From Lachnospiraceae bacterium (lineage in GTDB: Bacteria; Bacillota; Clostridia; Lachnospirales; Lachnospiraceae): DNA of 64,000 nt. How positions within the stretch are numbered: position 1 is the stretch's first letter; each line of letters opens with the position of its first letter. The stretch covers positions 1 through 64,000 of the forward strand of contig JAEDCQ010000009.1 of assembly GCA_016294075.1 (NCBI GenBank). The letters run 5' to 3'. A program made the translations under genes and the position numbers. The notes under the pieces were generated by a model. It saw only the letters and a program-made list of their open reading frames with translations. It was not told the origin of the DNA and searched no databases. This document shows, piece by piece, positions 51,658 through 59,577 of this stretch.

Positions 51658-51669
51658 AAATTATTATCC

Positions 51670-51879
51670 TTATTTTTCTATTTTTATCTGATGATCTTTA
51701 AATGTAACTACATCGCCGTCTACTAACTTTTTACCTCTTTGATATTCTGTAATTCCATTTACTTTTACAAGACCATTTTTAATCACTATTTTTGCTTCTA
51801 CTCCTGAATCTGTAAAACCGACTGCTTTTAATGCCTGTCCAAGCTTTATAAATTCATCTCTTAATTTAATAATCTCCAT
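51670..51879 (-). CDS. yaaA: S4-domain RNA-binding protein YaaA
   Basis: A 69-aa S4-domain protein conserved between dnaN and recF. The S4 pattern is IKLGQALKAVGFTDSGVEAKIVIKNGLVKVNGITEYQRGKKLVDGD (with LGQALK in place of the usual LxxxLK helix). In Bacillus it is YaaA and has been linked to 50S assembly. The gene lies 38 nt after dnaN. Its role in this organism is inferred from position and domain only. Confidence 0.92.
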   Translation of the reverse strand: MEIIKLRDEFIKLGQALKAVGFTDSGVEAKIVIKNGLVKVNGITEYQRGKKLVDGDVVTFKDHQIKIEK

Positions 51880-51917
51880 AAATGAAAGATAACCTTCCTT
51901 TATTTTTATAATAAAAT

Positions 51918-53027
51918 TTAGGATACAGTTGTAAAATTAACCGGAAGAATTAGATAAATATAATTATTTTGATCATCTCTGATAAAACAAGGAGATTTTG
52001 GATTCATCAAATAAATAGAAATAGTTTCATCATCAATTACTCTCAAAGCATCTATTAAAAATTTTGGATTAAAACCTATCATAAGGTCACGTCCGTTCTT
52101 TTCAATATCAATCTCCTCATTCATACTTCCAACTGTAGAATTAATCTTTAATTCCATTGCATGATCTGTAATATTGATGATGATTGGTTTTTTATCTCCT
52201 TCTTTTACCAATAAGGTAGCTCTGTCTATACAACTTAAAAATTCTTTTTTATTTATTTTTACTTTTGTTTCATAATCATTTGAGAGCATCTGGTCAATTT
52301 TAAAATATTCTCCCTCAATTAATCTTGAAACTACTGTTGTATTATCAAACTCAAATAAAGCATGCTTATCCGTAAAATAAATACTGATATCTTTTTGAGG
52401 ATCACCTGAAATAATTTTACTTATTTCATTTAATGTTTTACCGGGAATAATTACTTTGGAAGATGCATATGAATTTTTTAATTTAATTTTACGAATTGAA
52501 ATTCTATGTCCATCCAGAGAAACCACTCTAAGCTCATCATTATTTATTTCAAATAATTCACCTGTCATAAGCTTATTGGTATCATTATCGGAAATAGAAA
52601 AAATAGTCTGTCTTACAGCTTCCTTTAATGTAAATTGGGAAATAATAAAAGGATTATTCTTTTCTATAACAGGAAGATAAGAAAAATCTTCTCCCGATTT
52701 TCCTATAATTATAAATTGTGATTTTTCACAGGTGATAACTGTTTTATAATTAGAATCTGTTTCAATTGTTATATCACTGTCAGGCAGCTTTCTTATAATT
52801 TCAAAGAAAATTTTTGCATCCAAAGCAACAATTCCTTTTTCAATAATATTACCTTCTATAATTGTATCAATACCCAACTCCGTATCATTAGCTGTTAATT
52901 TTATAATACCTTTAGAAGCATCTACAAGAATACATTCTAATATAGACATAGTTGTTTTACTTGGAACAGCTTTTGAAACAATCTGAACACCATTCAATAA
53001 ATCTGATTTTGAACAAACTAATTTCAT
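51918..53027 (-). CDS. dnaN: DNA polymerase III sliding clamp (beta subunit)
   Basis: Forms the ring that tethers DNA polymerase III to DNA. The 369-aa protein has the expected three repeated clamp domains. Recognisable motifs include NGVQIVSKAVPSKTTMSILE at the N-terminus, VVSLDGHRISIRKI at the domain II hinge, and the C-terminal MNPKSPCFIRDDQNNYIYLILPV, which forms the partner-binding pocket. The ATG is preceded by AAGGAAGGAG. A promoter candidate and DnaA boxes lie in the 296-bp spacer from dnaA. It heads the dnaN-yaaA-recF-gyrB-gyrA operon. Confidence 0.97.
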   Translation of the reverse strand: MKLVCSKSDLLNGVQIVSKAVPSKTTMSILECILVDASKGIIKLTANDTELGIDTIIEGNIIEKGIVALDAKIFFEIIRKLPDSDITIETDSNYKTVITCEKSQFIIIGKSGEDFSYLPVIEKNNPFIISQFTLKEAVRQTIFSISDNDTNKLMTGELFEINNDELRVVSLDGHRISIRKIKLKNSYASSKVIIPGKTLNEISKIISGDPQKDISIYFTDKHALFEFDNTTVVSRLIEGEYFKIDQMLSNDYETKVKINKKEFLSCIDRATLLVKEGDKKPIIINITDHAMELKINSTVGSMNEEIDIEKNGRDLMIGFNPKFLIDALRVIDDETISIYLMNPKSPCFIRDDQNNYIYLILPVNFTTVS

Positions 53028-53132
53028 ATGTTTATAACTCCTTCCTTGTGTAAAAATCTTTTTTTATGATTAATAAATAATTAAATTCAGTAATATTAAT
53101 AGTAATAGTTGTGATTAAGTGGATTACTCTTT

Positions 53133-53161
53133 ATTATACTCTTTTTAAGCCACTTTTTCAC
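53133..53161 (-). promoter_or_regulatory. Candidate dnaN promoter
   Basis: GTGAAA (53156-53161), 17-nt spacer and TATAAT (53133-53138) on the minus strand, about 105 nt before dnaN. It lies next to DnaA boxes, so DnaA may influence it. Confidence 0.55.
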
Positions 53162-53173
53162 CTGTAATAACCT

Positions 53174-53310
53174 TGTTGATAATATAATAATAACCCTATA
53201 ATAAATCTTAATTTATACACATATAATTTTTCATATTATATAATTTAAAAAATTTATTCTTTAACAATAAACATGAAATTAACATTTGATTCACAGTGTA
53301 ATGTGCATAA
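53174..53310. other. DnaA boxes in the dnaA-dnaN spacer
   Basis: TTATACACA on the plus strand (53213-53221) and TTATGCACA on the minus strand (53302-53310) match TTATNCACA exactly. TTATCAACA (minus, 53174-53182) is a one-base variant. These boxes may form a second DnaA-binding cluster of a bipartite oriC, as in Bacillus, and may control dnaN. The surrounding approximately 290 bp is very AT-rich. Confidence 0.75.
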
Positions 53311-53323
53311 ATTATTTATTTTT

Positions 53324-54706
53324 TTATTGAGGATTCAACTTTTTAATTATGATATCTATCCGTTCCTTTAATTCTGAATTTGTTTTCATGTCACTGTCTA
53401 TTTTATTTGAACCGTGTAAAATAGTAGTATGATCTTTCTTATTTAATATTTTAGCAATATTAATTAATGATACATCTGTTAAATTACGACATAAATACAT
53501 TACAACCTGTCTTGGAAGAACAAATTCAGCACTTCTTTTTTTTGAAGTAATATCATCTGCATTTACATTAAAATCTTCGGCAACCGTATTTATAATAAGC
53601 TGAGGTGTTATTTCTCTTTTTTTATCGGGATTAATAATATCTTTTAATGCATCCTCAGCCAGGTCCAATGTTATTTCAGATTGATTTTCAATTTTAGATT
53701 TAGCAATAATACGGTTAAATGCTCCTTCTAATTCTCTGATATTAGATTTTATATTTGTGGCAATATATTGAAAAATATGGTCATCTACTTTTTTATCATA
53801 ATTTTCAGCAATTTTTCTAAGGATTGCCATTCTTGTTTCATAATCAGGAGCCTGTATATCACAGGTAAGACCCCATTCAAAACGGCTTCTGAATCTTTCT
53901 TCCAATGTTTCCATTTCTTTTGGAGGTTTATCGGATGATATAACAATTTGTTTACCTGCAGTATGTAAAACATTAAAAGTATGGAAAAATTCTTCCTGTG
54001 TACTTTCTTTGCCAATAATAAACTGAACATCATCAACCATTAATACATCAACAGTTCTGTATTTTTCTCTCAGTTTATTCATTGCTGCTGCATTACCGCT
54101 TCTGATAGATTCAATTACATCATTCGTGAATGCTTCAGAGGTTACATATAAAACTTTCATTTTAGGATTCTGTTCTAAAATAAAATGACCGATTGAATGC
54201 ATAAGGTGGGTTTTTCCAAGACCGGCACCTCCATATAAATAAAGAGGATTGTAAGCTTCACCCGGTGATTCTGCTACTGCTAATGCTGCAGAATGAGCAA
54301 ATTTATTATTACTTCCTACTACAAAAGTATCAAATTTATATTTTGAATTTAAATTTGCATTTTCAAAATTAATATTATAAACAGGATCTTTTGATTTTAT
54401 TTTTTCAAAATCATAATTATCCAAATCATCTACATCTTTTTCAAGAATAAATTTTATATCGTATGTATGCTCAGCCATTTCAGAAATAGTAACCTGAAAA
54501 TAGCTTTTATATTTATTTGATATATAATTAAGGGCATGTCCCTGATCGGAAGGAATGACTATATTTACTATATTCTCTTCTACTTTATGAAGCTTTAAAG
54601 GCATAATCCATGTATTAAAAGAAATATCTGTAAGATCATATTCTTTTTTTACGGTTTGTTTTATTAATTCCCAATTTTCCTGAATAAAATTCATATTATC
54701 AACCAT
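53324..54706 (-). CDS. dnaA: Chromosomal replication initiator DnaA
   Basis: The initiator AAA+ protein that binds DnaA boxes and opens the origin. The 460-aa protein has domain I (1-85), a short linker, an AAA+ domain III with Walker A GGAGLGKT (159-166), Walker B VLMVDDVQFI and the arginine-finger region RFEWGLTCDIQAPD. Domain IV has the DnaA signature LPRQVVMYLCRNLTDVSLINIAK followed by KKDHTTILHG. AAGGAAG lies just before the first ATG; a second in-frame ATG four codons later is less well spaced. It points away from oriC, as usual in Firmicutes. Confidence 0.98.
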   Translation of the reverse strand: MVDNMNFIQENWELIKQTVKKEYDLTDISFNTWIMPLKLHKVEENIVNIVIPSDQGHALNYISNKYKSYFQVTISEMAEHTYDIKFILEKDVDDLDNYDFEKIKSKDPVYNINFENANLNSKYKFDTFVVGSNNKFAHSAALAVAESPGEAYNPLYLYGGAGLGKTHLMHSIGHFILEQNPKMKVLYVTSEAFTNDVIESIRSGNAAAMNKLREKYRTVDVLMVDDVQFIIGKESTQEEFFHTFNVLHTAGKQIVISSDKPPKEMETLEERFRSRFEWGLTCDIQAPDYETRMAILRKIAENYDKKVDDHIFQYIATNIKSNIRELEGAFNRIIAKSKIENQSEITLDLAEDALKDIINPDKKREITPQLIINTVAEDFNVNADDITSKKRSAEFVLPRQVVMYLCRNLTDVSLINIAKILNKKDHTTILHGSNKIDSDMKTNSELKERIDIIIKKLNPQ

Positions 54707-54791
54707 TTTCTTCCTTAATTATTTATGAGACATTTTTTATGAAGCCCTATTATTGCTATTTTAATAAAAAAATAGATAAATAATCTATTTT

Positions 54792-54820
54792 ATATTACTC
54801 TATTTAGAAGAAAATTTCAA
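54792..54820 (-). promoter_or_regulatory. dnaA promoter
   Basis: TTGAAA (54815-54820), 17-nt spacer and TAATAT (54792-54797) on the minus strand, starting transcription about 80 nt before dnaA. It lies about 55 nt from the nearest DnaA box (54876-54884), consistent with autoregulation. Confidence 0.7.
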
Positions 54821-54875
54821 ATGATTATTATGTAAGTAAATATTATGTAAATTTGTTATTATAAAAAATAATTAA

Positions 54876-55140
54876 TGTGGATATGTTTATAAAAATGTGG
54901 ATAACTTATTCTGTTCTTCAAATATTATATTTTACAGCTTTTTTTAATTTTTTATCAAAATTATTATTTATTTATCCACAACTTATAAACATAATGTGGA
55001 TATAATTATGTAAATAAAAAATGATTAGTACACAAAATATGATTCTATATATAGTATTTTTTTTAAAACTAAAGAACAATATATAGATTCATAAAAAATA
55101 TATTTTTTTATAAATTTTTTGAGGCTGAGAAAACGCATAA
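54876..55140. other. Replication origin (oriC) upstream of dnaA
   Basis: Perfect DnaA boxes TTATCCACA occur on the plus strand at 54972-54980 and on the minus strand at 54896-54904. One-mismatch boxes are at 54876-54884 and 54995-55003 (ATATCCACA, minus strand), and TTATAAACA lies at 54983-54991. A very AT-rich tract (about 55015-55125, almost pure A/T) follows towards rpmH and is the natural unwinding-element candidate. Flanking dnaA/rpmH, divergent transcription and the strand switch of nearly all genes support oriC here. Exact unwinding site and trio motifs were not resolved. Confidence 0.88.
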
Positions 55141-55146
55141 AATCGC

Positions 55147-55175
55147 TTGACGTTTACAATTTCTTTTAATATAAT
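55147..55175 (+). promoter_or_regulatory. Consensus promoter of rpmH-rnpA
   Basis: TTGACG (55147-55152), 17-nt spacer and TATAAT (55170-55175). The leader to rpmH is about 120 nt and contains an AT-rich GATATT/AATATC hairpin of unknown role. Confidence 0.85.
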
Positions 55176-55299
55176 TGTAACGATTATTTTTGGCATATAT
55201 TACGTTGTATGCAAAGGATATTAGAAAATATCTTATGAAAAAATAACTACCTTATTATATAGTATATATAGGTATTCGAAGAAGGAGGTGCATCCTATT

Positions 55300-55434
55300 A
55301 TGAAAATGACATTTCAGCCAAAGAAAAGACAGAGATCTAAAGTTCATGGTTTTCGTGCAAGAATGAGTACTCCGGGTGGAAGAAAAGTTCTGGCATCCAG
55401 AAGAGCTAAAGGAAGAAAGAGATTATCAGCTTAG
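55300..55434 (+). CDS. rpmH: 50S ribosomal protein L34
   Basis: A 44-aa, highly basic ribosomal protein. It reads MKMTFQPKKRQRSKVHGFRA, then RMSTPGGRKVLASRRAKGRK and RLSA, the canonical L34 sequence. AAGGAGG stands 10 nt before the ATG. It is the first rightward gene from oriC, followed by a terminator that probably lowers expression of rnpA and the following genes relative to L34. Confidence 0.98.
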   Translation: MKMTFQPKKRQRSKVHGFRARMSTPGGRKVLASRRAKGRKRLSA

Positions 55435-55440
55435 AATTTA

Positions 55441-55467
55441 GGCCGCATTAGAATGTGGCCTTTTTTT
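55441..55467 (+). terminator. Terminator between rpmH and rnpA
   Basis: GGCCGCATT (55441-55449) pairs with AATGTGGCC (55452-55460) including one G-T pair, with a tiny AG loop extended by fraying, followed by seven T residues. It would let only part of the transcripts continue into rnpA. Confidence 0.75.
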
Positions 55468-55527
55468 CTCTTAATTGATAATAATAGAAATTTTATAATC
55501 TTCTATTATCTATAAATGGAGTTTGTT

Positions 55528-55863
55528 ATGATTTTTTCAGAATCATTAAAAAAAAATGATGATTTCAGGGCGGTTTATAAAAAAGGAAAATCATTTGCAA
55601 ACAAATATTTAGTAATGTATGTAATGAAAAATAATCAACAAATAAACCGTTTGGGAATTTCAATCAGTAAAAAAGTAGGAAATAGTGTGGAAAGACATCA
55701 TTTTTGTCGTCTTGTCCGCGAAAGTTACAGACTGCATGAAAAAATATTCAATAGTGGTTTGGATATTGTAGTCGTTGCAAGAGCCGGCGCAAAGGATTGT
55801 AATTATTATGATATAGAAAGCGCTTTTTTACATCTTGGAAAGCTTCATGGCATTTTAAAATAA
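55528..55863 (+). CDS. rnpA: Ribonuclease P protein component
   Basis: The protein cofactor of RNase P, which removes tRNA 5' leaders. The 111-aa protein begins SESLKKNDDFRAVYKKGKSF and has the central helix LGISISKKVGNSVERHHFCRLVRESYR. The usual RNR-type RNA-binding motif reads RHHFCR here, so the conserved Asn is a His. The ATG at 55528 follows GGAG by 6 nt, and is preferred to the ATG four codons upstream, which overlaps that site. It is in the invariant order rpmH-rnpA-yidD-yidC. Confidence 0.93.
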   Translation: MIFSESLKKNDDFRAVYKKGKSFANKYLVMYVMKNNQQINRLGISISKKVGNSVERHHFCRLVRESYRLHEKIFNSGLDIVVVARAGAKDCNYYDIESAFLHLGKLHGILK

Positions 55864-55881
55864 AATGATTATGGGGTTATT

Positions 55882-56103
55882 TTGTATATTATTATGAAGA
55901 AAATTATAATTTTTTCCATAAAGGTTTATCAAAAGTATATTTCTCCTATGAAAAGAACAAAGTGTCCTTATTTTCCGAGTTGCTCACAATATGGATTGGA
56001 AGCAGTGGAAAAGTATGGTGCATTGAAAGGAAGTCTTCTTGCTTTATGGAGAATAATAAGATGTAATCCATTTTCAAAGGGAGGATATGATCCTGTCCCT
56101 TAA
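55882..56103 (+). CDS. yidD: Membrane protein insertion efficiency factor YidD
   Basis: A small amphipathic membrane-associated protein encoded between rnpA and yidC. The 73-aa product contains FSIKVYQKYISPMKRTKCPYFPSCSQYGLEAVEKYGALKG and ends WRIIRCNPFSKGGYDPVP, with the conserved Cys residues. This form starts at TTG behind GGGG at good spacing; the internal ATG at 55894, giving the more usual MKK start, has no ribosome site at the right distance. Both starts are possible. It overlaps nothing and is 24 nt from yidC. Confidence 0.9.
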   Translation: MYIIMKKIIIFSIKVYQKYISPMKRTKCPYFPSCSQYGLEAVEKYGALKGSLLALWRIIRCNPFSKGGYDPVP

Positions 56104-56127
56104 TATTATTTTTTGGAGGAAATAAAA

Positions 56128-57414
56128 TTGTCAGGTATTTTATTAACGCAATATAATGGTGCTATTTTAGGACCTATTGCAAAGGTACTTGGATTATTGA
56201 TGGAGGGAATTTTTAATGTATTAAATATAATCGGAATTCCTAATATCGGTCTATCCATTATAATTTTCACAATTGTAATTTATCTTTTACTAATGCCTCT
56301 TACATTTAAACAACAGAAGTTTTCTAAATTATCTGCAAAAATGAATCCTGAGATTCAGGCTATTCAGGCAAAATATAAAAATAAAAAAGATAACGATTCT
56401 ATGATGGCAATGAACGAAGAGACACAGGCTGTATATGCAAAGTATGGTGTTTCTCCTACCGGAAGCTGTATTCAGTTATTAATTCAAATGCCGGTTTTAT
56501 TTGCTCTTTACAGAGTAATTTATGCTATGCCTGCTTATGTAGGTAAAATTAAAGAAGCATTCTATCCGTTGGTAAGTAAATTAGTAAAAGAAAACGGTGC
56601 TTCCGAATTTATTCAGGGATTATCTAATTCTAAAATGTTTGCAAATCAATTTAATAATGAAGCATTTGTAAACGGTAATGTTGAATATATTGAAAATACA
56701 TTGATTGATTGTTTAAACAGAGCTTCTACTGCTGAATGGACTTCTTTAGCAGACAAGTTTCCTTCTTTGTCTTCCGATATTAATTCAACAATGACACAAT
56801 TAAATGAATATAATAATTTTCTTGGTTTAAATATGGCAAATTCACCTTCTTTTATGATGAAGGATGCGTTTGCTGCAGGAAGTTATTTATTGGTAATTGC
56901 TGCATTATTAATTCCTTTTTTAGCTGCTCTTACACAATGGATTAATACAAAATTAATGCCACAGGCTTCTTCAAATACAGGTAATGATACATCTGATACC
57001 ATGGCACAGTCTATGAAAACAATGAATATGATGATGCCTATTATGTCGGCATTTTTCTGTTTTACTCTTCCGGCAGGTATGGGTCTTTATTGGATTGCCG
57101 GTTCGGTTGTAAGAAGTATCCAGCAGATTGTTATTAATAAACATATTGATAAAATGGATATTGATGAAGTAATAAAGAAAAATGAAGAAAAATATAAAAA
57201 GAAGATGGAAAAATCCGGAGTGAGAGGTACTAATTTAAATAATTATGCCTCTATGAATACTAAAAATGTTTCCTCAAAATCTTCAATGTCTCAGTCTGAA
57301 AAGGATGAAGCATTAAAAAAAGCAAATGAATACTACAGTAAAAACGCAAAACCGGGAAGTATTGCTGCAAAAGCAAATATGGTAAAAGAATATAACGAAA
57401 AAAATAATAAATAG
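56128..57414 (+). CDS. yidC: Membrane protein insertase YidC/OxaA
   Basis: Inserts and folds membrane proteins, alone or with SecYEG. The 428-aa protein is of the Gram-positive type without the large periplasmic domain, but with an external loop of about 100 residues (SKLVKENGASEF to NEYNNFLGLNMANS) between helices. It shows IPNIGLSIIIFTIVIYLLLMPLT and FFCFTLPAGMGLYWIAGSVVRSIQQI. The C-terminus is Lys-rich. No lipoprotein signal is seen at the start. Translation begins at TTG at 56128, with GGAGG 8 nt upstream; an in-frame TTG earlier falls in that site. Confidence 0.95.
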   Translation: MSGILLTQYNGAILGPIAKVLGLLMEGIFNVLNIIGIPNIGLSIIIFTIVIYLLLMPLTFKQQKFSKLSAKMNPEIQAIQAKYKNKKDNDSMMAMNEETQAVYAKYGVSPTGSCIQLLIQMPVLFALYRVIYAMPAYVGKIKEAFYPLVSKLVKENGASEFIQGLSNSKMFANQFNNEAFVNGNVEYIENTLIDCLNRASTAEWTSLADKFPSLSSDINSTMTQLNEYNNFLGLNMANSPSFMMKDAFAAGSYLLVIAALLIPFLAALTQWINTKLMPQASSNTGNDTSDTMAQSMKTMNMMMPIMSAFFCFTLPAGMGLYWIAGSVVRSIQQIVINKHIDKMDIDEVIKKNEEKYKKKMEKSGVRGTNLNNYASMNTKNVSSKSSMSQSEKDEALKKANEYYSKNAKPGSIAAKANMVKEYNEKNNK

Positions 57415-57426
57415 GGGGTCATTACG

Positions 57427-58050
57427 ATGGATTTTAAGAAATTTAGTGCAAAAACTGTATCTGATGCCATTACCGAAGCTTGTAAAGAATTTGGTGTGAC
57501 CAGTGATAAATTAGATTATGTTGTAAAAGAAGAAGGTTCTTCAGGATTTTTAGGAATCGGTGCAAAAGATGCAGTTATTGAAGCAAAAATGAAATCATCT
57601 GTTACAGATATAGCAAAGATTTTTTTAGATGATGTATTTCATGCAATGAATATGACAGTTGTTATCGATGCAAAATTTAATGAAAATGAAAAAGAATTGA
57701 ATATTGATTTGTCCGGTGATGATATGGGTGTACTTATCGGAAAAAGAGGACAGACATTGGATTCTTTACAGTATCTTGTTTCTTTGGTTGTAAATAAAGA
57801 ATCAACAGATTATATTCGTGTTAAAGTAGATACTGAAAATTATCGTAAGAGAAGACAGGATACATTAGAAAATCTTGCAAAAAATATTGCATTTAAAGTA
57901 AAGAGAACAAAAAGAACTGTTTCTCTTGAGCCTATGAATCCTTATGAAAGAAGAATCATTCATTCTGCTTTACAAAATGATAAATTTGTTACAACTCATA
58001 GTGAAGGTGAAGAACCATTCCGTCATGTTGTTGTTACAATGAAGAGATAA
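57427..58050 (+). CDS. jag: RNA-binding protein KhpB/Jag
   Basis: A three-domain RNA-binding protein linked to cell-elongation control and, in Bacillus, encoded with spoIIIJ. The 207-aa protein has the Jag_N domain (about 1-50, SAKTVSDAITEACKEFG and GFLGIGAKDAVI), a KH domain (about 80-135, with GVLIGKRGQTLDSLQYLVS) and an R3H domain (about 140-205, with RKRRQDTLENLAKNIA and MNPYERRIIHSALQ). GGGGG precedes the ATG. It lies 12 nt after yidC and ends at a terminator (58065-58094). Confidence 0.94.
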   Translation: MDFKKFSAKTVSDAITEACKEFGVTSDKLDYVVKEEGSSGFLGIGAKDAVIEAKMKSSVTDIAKIFLDDVFHAMNMTVVIDAKFNENEKELNIDLSGDDMGVLIGKRGQTLDSLQYLVSLVVNKESTDYIRVKVDTENYRKRRQDTLENLAKNIAFKVKRTKRTVSLEPMNPYERRIIHSALQNDKFVTTHSEGEEPFRHVVVTMKR

Positions 58051-58064
58051 GTAAAAAATGACAG

Positions 58065-58094
58065 AAGGGCTGTTTATCATTACAGCCCTTTTTT
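58065..58094 (+). terminator. Terminator after jag
   Basis: AAGGGCTGT (58065-58073) pairs with ACAGCCCTT (58082-58090) around an 8-nt loop, followed by TTTT. It separates the rpmH-jag unit from mnmE, which must then use its own promoter or read-through. Confidence 0.8.
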
Positions 58095-58126
58095 CAATAA
58101 AATGTTTTTTGTAGAAAGGTATCTTT

Positions 58127-59524
58127 GTGAAGACGGAAACAATAGCAGCAATTGCAACATCATTAAGTGAATCGGGAATATCCATTATTCGTATCAGCGG
58201 TAATGAGGCTTTAGAAGTAGCAGACAGAATGATTATGACAAAAAACGGAAAAAAAGTGTCTGATTTTAAAAGTCATACCATTCATTATGCTCATGTAATT
58301 GATGAAGATAATATTATTGATGAAGTTATGGTTTCTTTTATGAAAGCACCTCATTCTTTTACTGCGGAGGATACGGTAGAAATAAATTGTCATGGTGGTG
58401 TTTTAGTTACAAAGAAAGTATTACAATTAGTTTTAAGAAACGGAGCCAGATTAGCTGAGCCGGGTGAATTTACAAAAAGATCATTTTTAAACGGAAGGAT
58501 TGACTTATCTAAGGCAGAAGCAATTATGGATATTATCCATGCCGATAATGAGTTTGCACTGCAGATTGGAATGAAGCAGTTAAAAGGTTCTGTTTCAAAA
58601 ATGGTTTCATCCATTCGTGAAAAAATAATTTATGAAATAGCATATATAGAATCTGCTTTAGATGATCCGGAGCATATTTCATTAGATGGTTATTCCGAGA
58701 AACTGGAAAAAAATATTGATGCAATTATAGATGATTTAGTTAAAATGGAGTCTTCTGCCGAAAATGGTAAAATAATAAAGCAGGGCATAAATACGGTTAT
58801 AGTTGGTAAACCGAATGCAGGTAAATCTTCTTTTCTTAATTTTTTATTGGGAGAAGAGAAAGCAATTGTAACGGATATTGCAGGAACAACAAGAGATGCT
58901 TTAGAAGATTTTGTTAAAATAAATGATATTACTTTCCATATTTTTGATACGGCAGGAATTCGTAAAACAGAGGATGTTGTAGAAAAAATGGGAGTAAAAA
59001 AAGCACTTGATTATTCAAAAGATGCAGATTTATTATTATATATAATAGATTCTTCTGTTCCGTTAGATGATAATGATAATGATATTATGAAAATAACTGC
59101 CGGTAAAAAAATGATTGTTTTATTAAATAAATCAGACCTTGAACCGGTTCTGGAAATAGATGAAATAGAAAAAAAATTGTTGGAATATTTTCATAAAAAA
59201 GAAGATATAAGGTTTTTAAAAATATCTGCAAAAGAAAAAGCAGGTATGGATGAATTTGTAAAAATAGTCAAAGAGATGTTTTTTAATGGTGAAATAAAGC
59301 TTCAGGATGAAGTAATGATTACAAGTATGCGCCAGAAGGAAAATATTTCTGATGCAATAGCATCTTTGCGTCTTGTTACGGAAAGCATTAAGATGTCTAT
59401 GCCTGAGGATTTTTTGACTATTGATTTGATGAGCGCCTATGAATCTTTAGGTAAAATTATCGGTGAAGAGATAGAAGAAGATTTGGTAAATGAAATTTTC
59501 AGTAAGTTCTGTATGGGTAAATAA
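58127..59524 (+). CDS. mnmE: tRNA uridine-5-carboxymethylaminomethyl(34) synthesis GTPase MnmE
   Basis: With MnmG it modifies the wobble uridine of certain tRNAs. The 465-aa protein has an N-terminal formyl-THF-binding domain, a helical domain (HGGVLVTKKVLQLVLRNGARLAEPGEFTKRSF in the first part), and a G domain with GKPNAGKSS (227-235), DIAGTTRD, DTAGIR and NKSD. The last residues FCMGK supply the conserved catalytic Cys of the C-x-G-K tail. The start is GTG with AAAGG upstream. It lies 54 nt before the mnmG start. Confidence 0.96.
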   Translation: MKTETIAAIATSLSESGISIIRISGNEALEVADRMIMTKNGKKVSDFKSHTIHYAHVIDEDNIIDEVMVSFMKAPHSFTAEDTVEINCHGGVLVTKKVLQLVLRNGARLAEPGEFTKRSFLNGRIDLSKAEAIMDIIHADNEFALQIGMKQLKGSVSKMVSSIREKIIYEIAYIESALDDPEHISLDGYSEKLEKNIDAIIDDLVKMESSAENGKIIKQGINTVIVGKPNAGKSSFLNFLLGEEKAIVTDIAGTTRDALEDFVKINDITFHIFDTAGIRKTEDVVEKMGVKKALDYSKDADLLLYIIDSSVPLDDNDNDIMKITAGKKMIVLLNKSDLEPVLEIDEIEKKLLEYFHKKEDIRFLKISAKEKAGMDEFVKIVKEMFFNGEIKLQDEVMITSMRQKENISDAIASLRLVTESIKMSMPEDFLTIDLMSAYESLGKIIGEEIEEDLVNEIFSKFCMGK

Positions 59525-59577
59525 AGTAAAATGCGGCTTTAAAGGCGTGTTTGTGTCTGAATAAATTGAGGTATTTT

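Noticed and set aside
53174..53323. A small gene in the dnaA-dnaN spacer
   Set aside because: Very AT-rich with stop codons in all frames; explained by DnaA boxes and the dnaN promoter.
55176..55299. rpmH leader as a ribosomal-protein autoregulatory RNA or leader peptide
   Set aside because: Only a weak AT hairpin and a nine-codon frame (MQRILENIL) without ribosome site; not enough to support a regulatory element.
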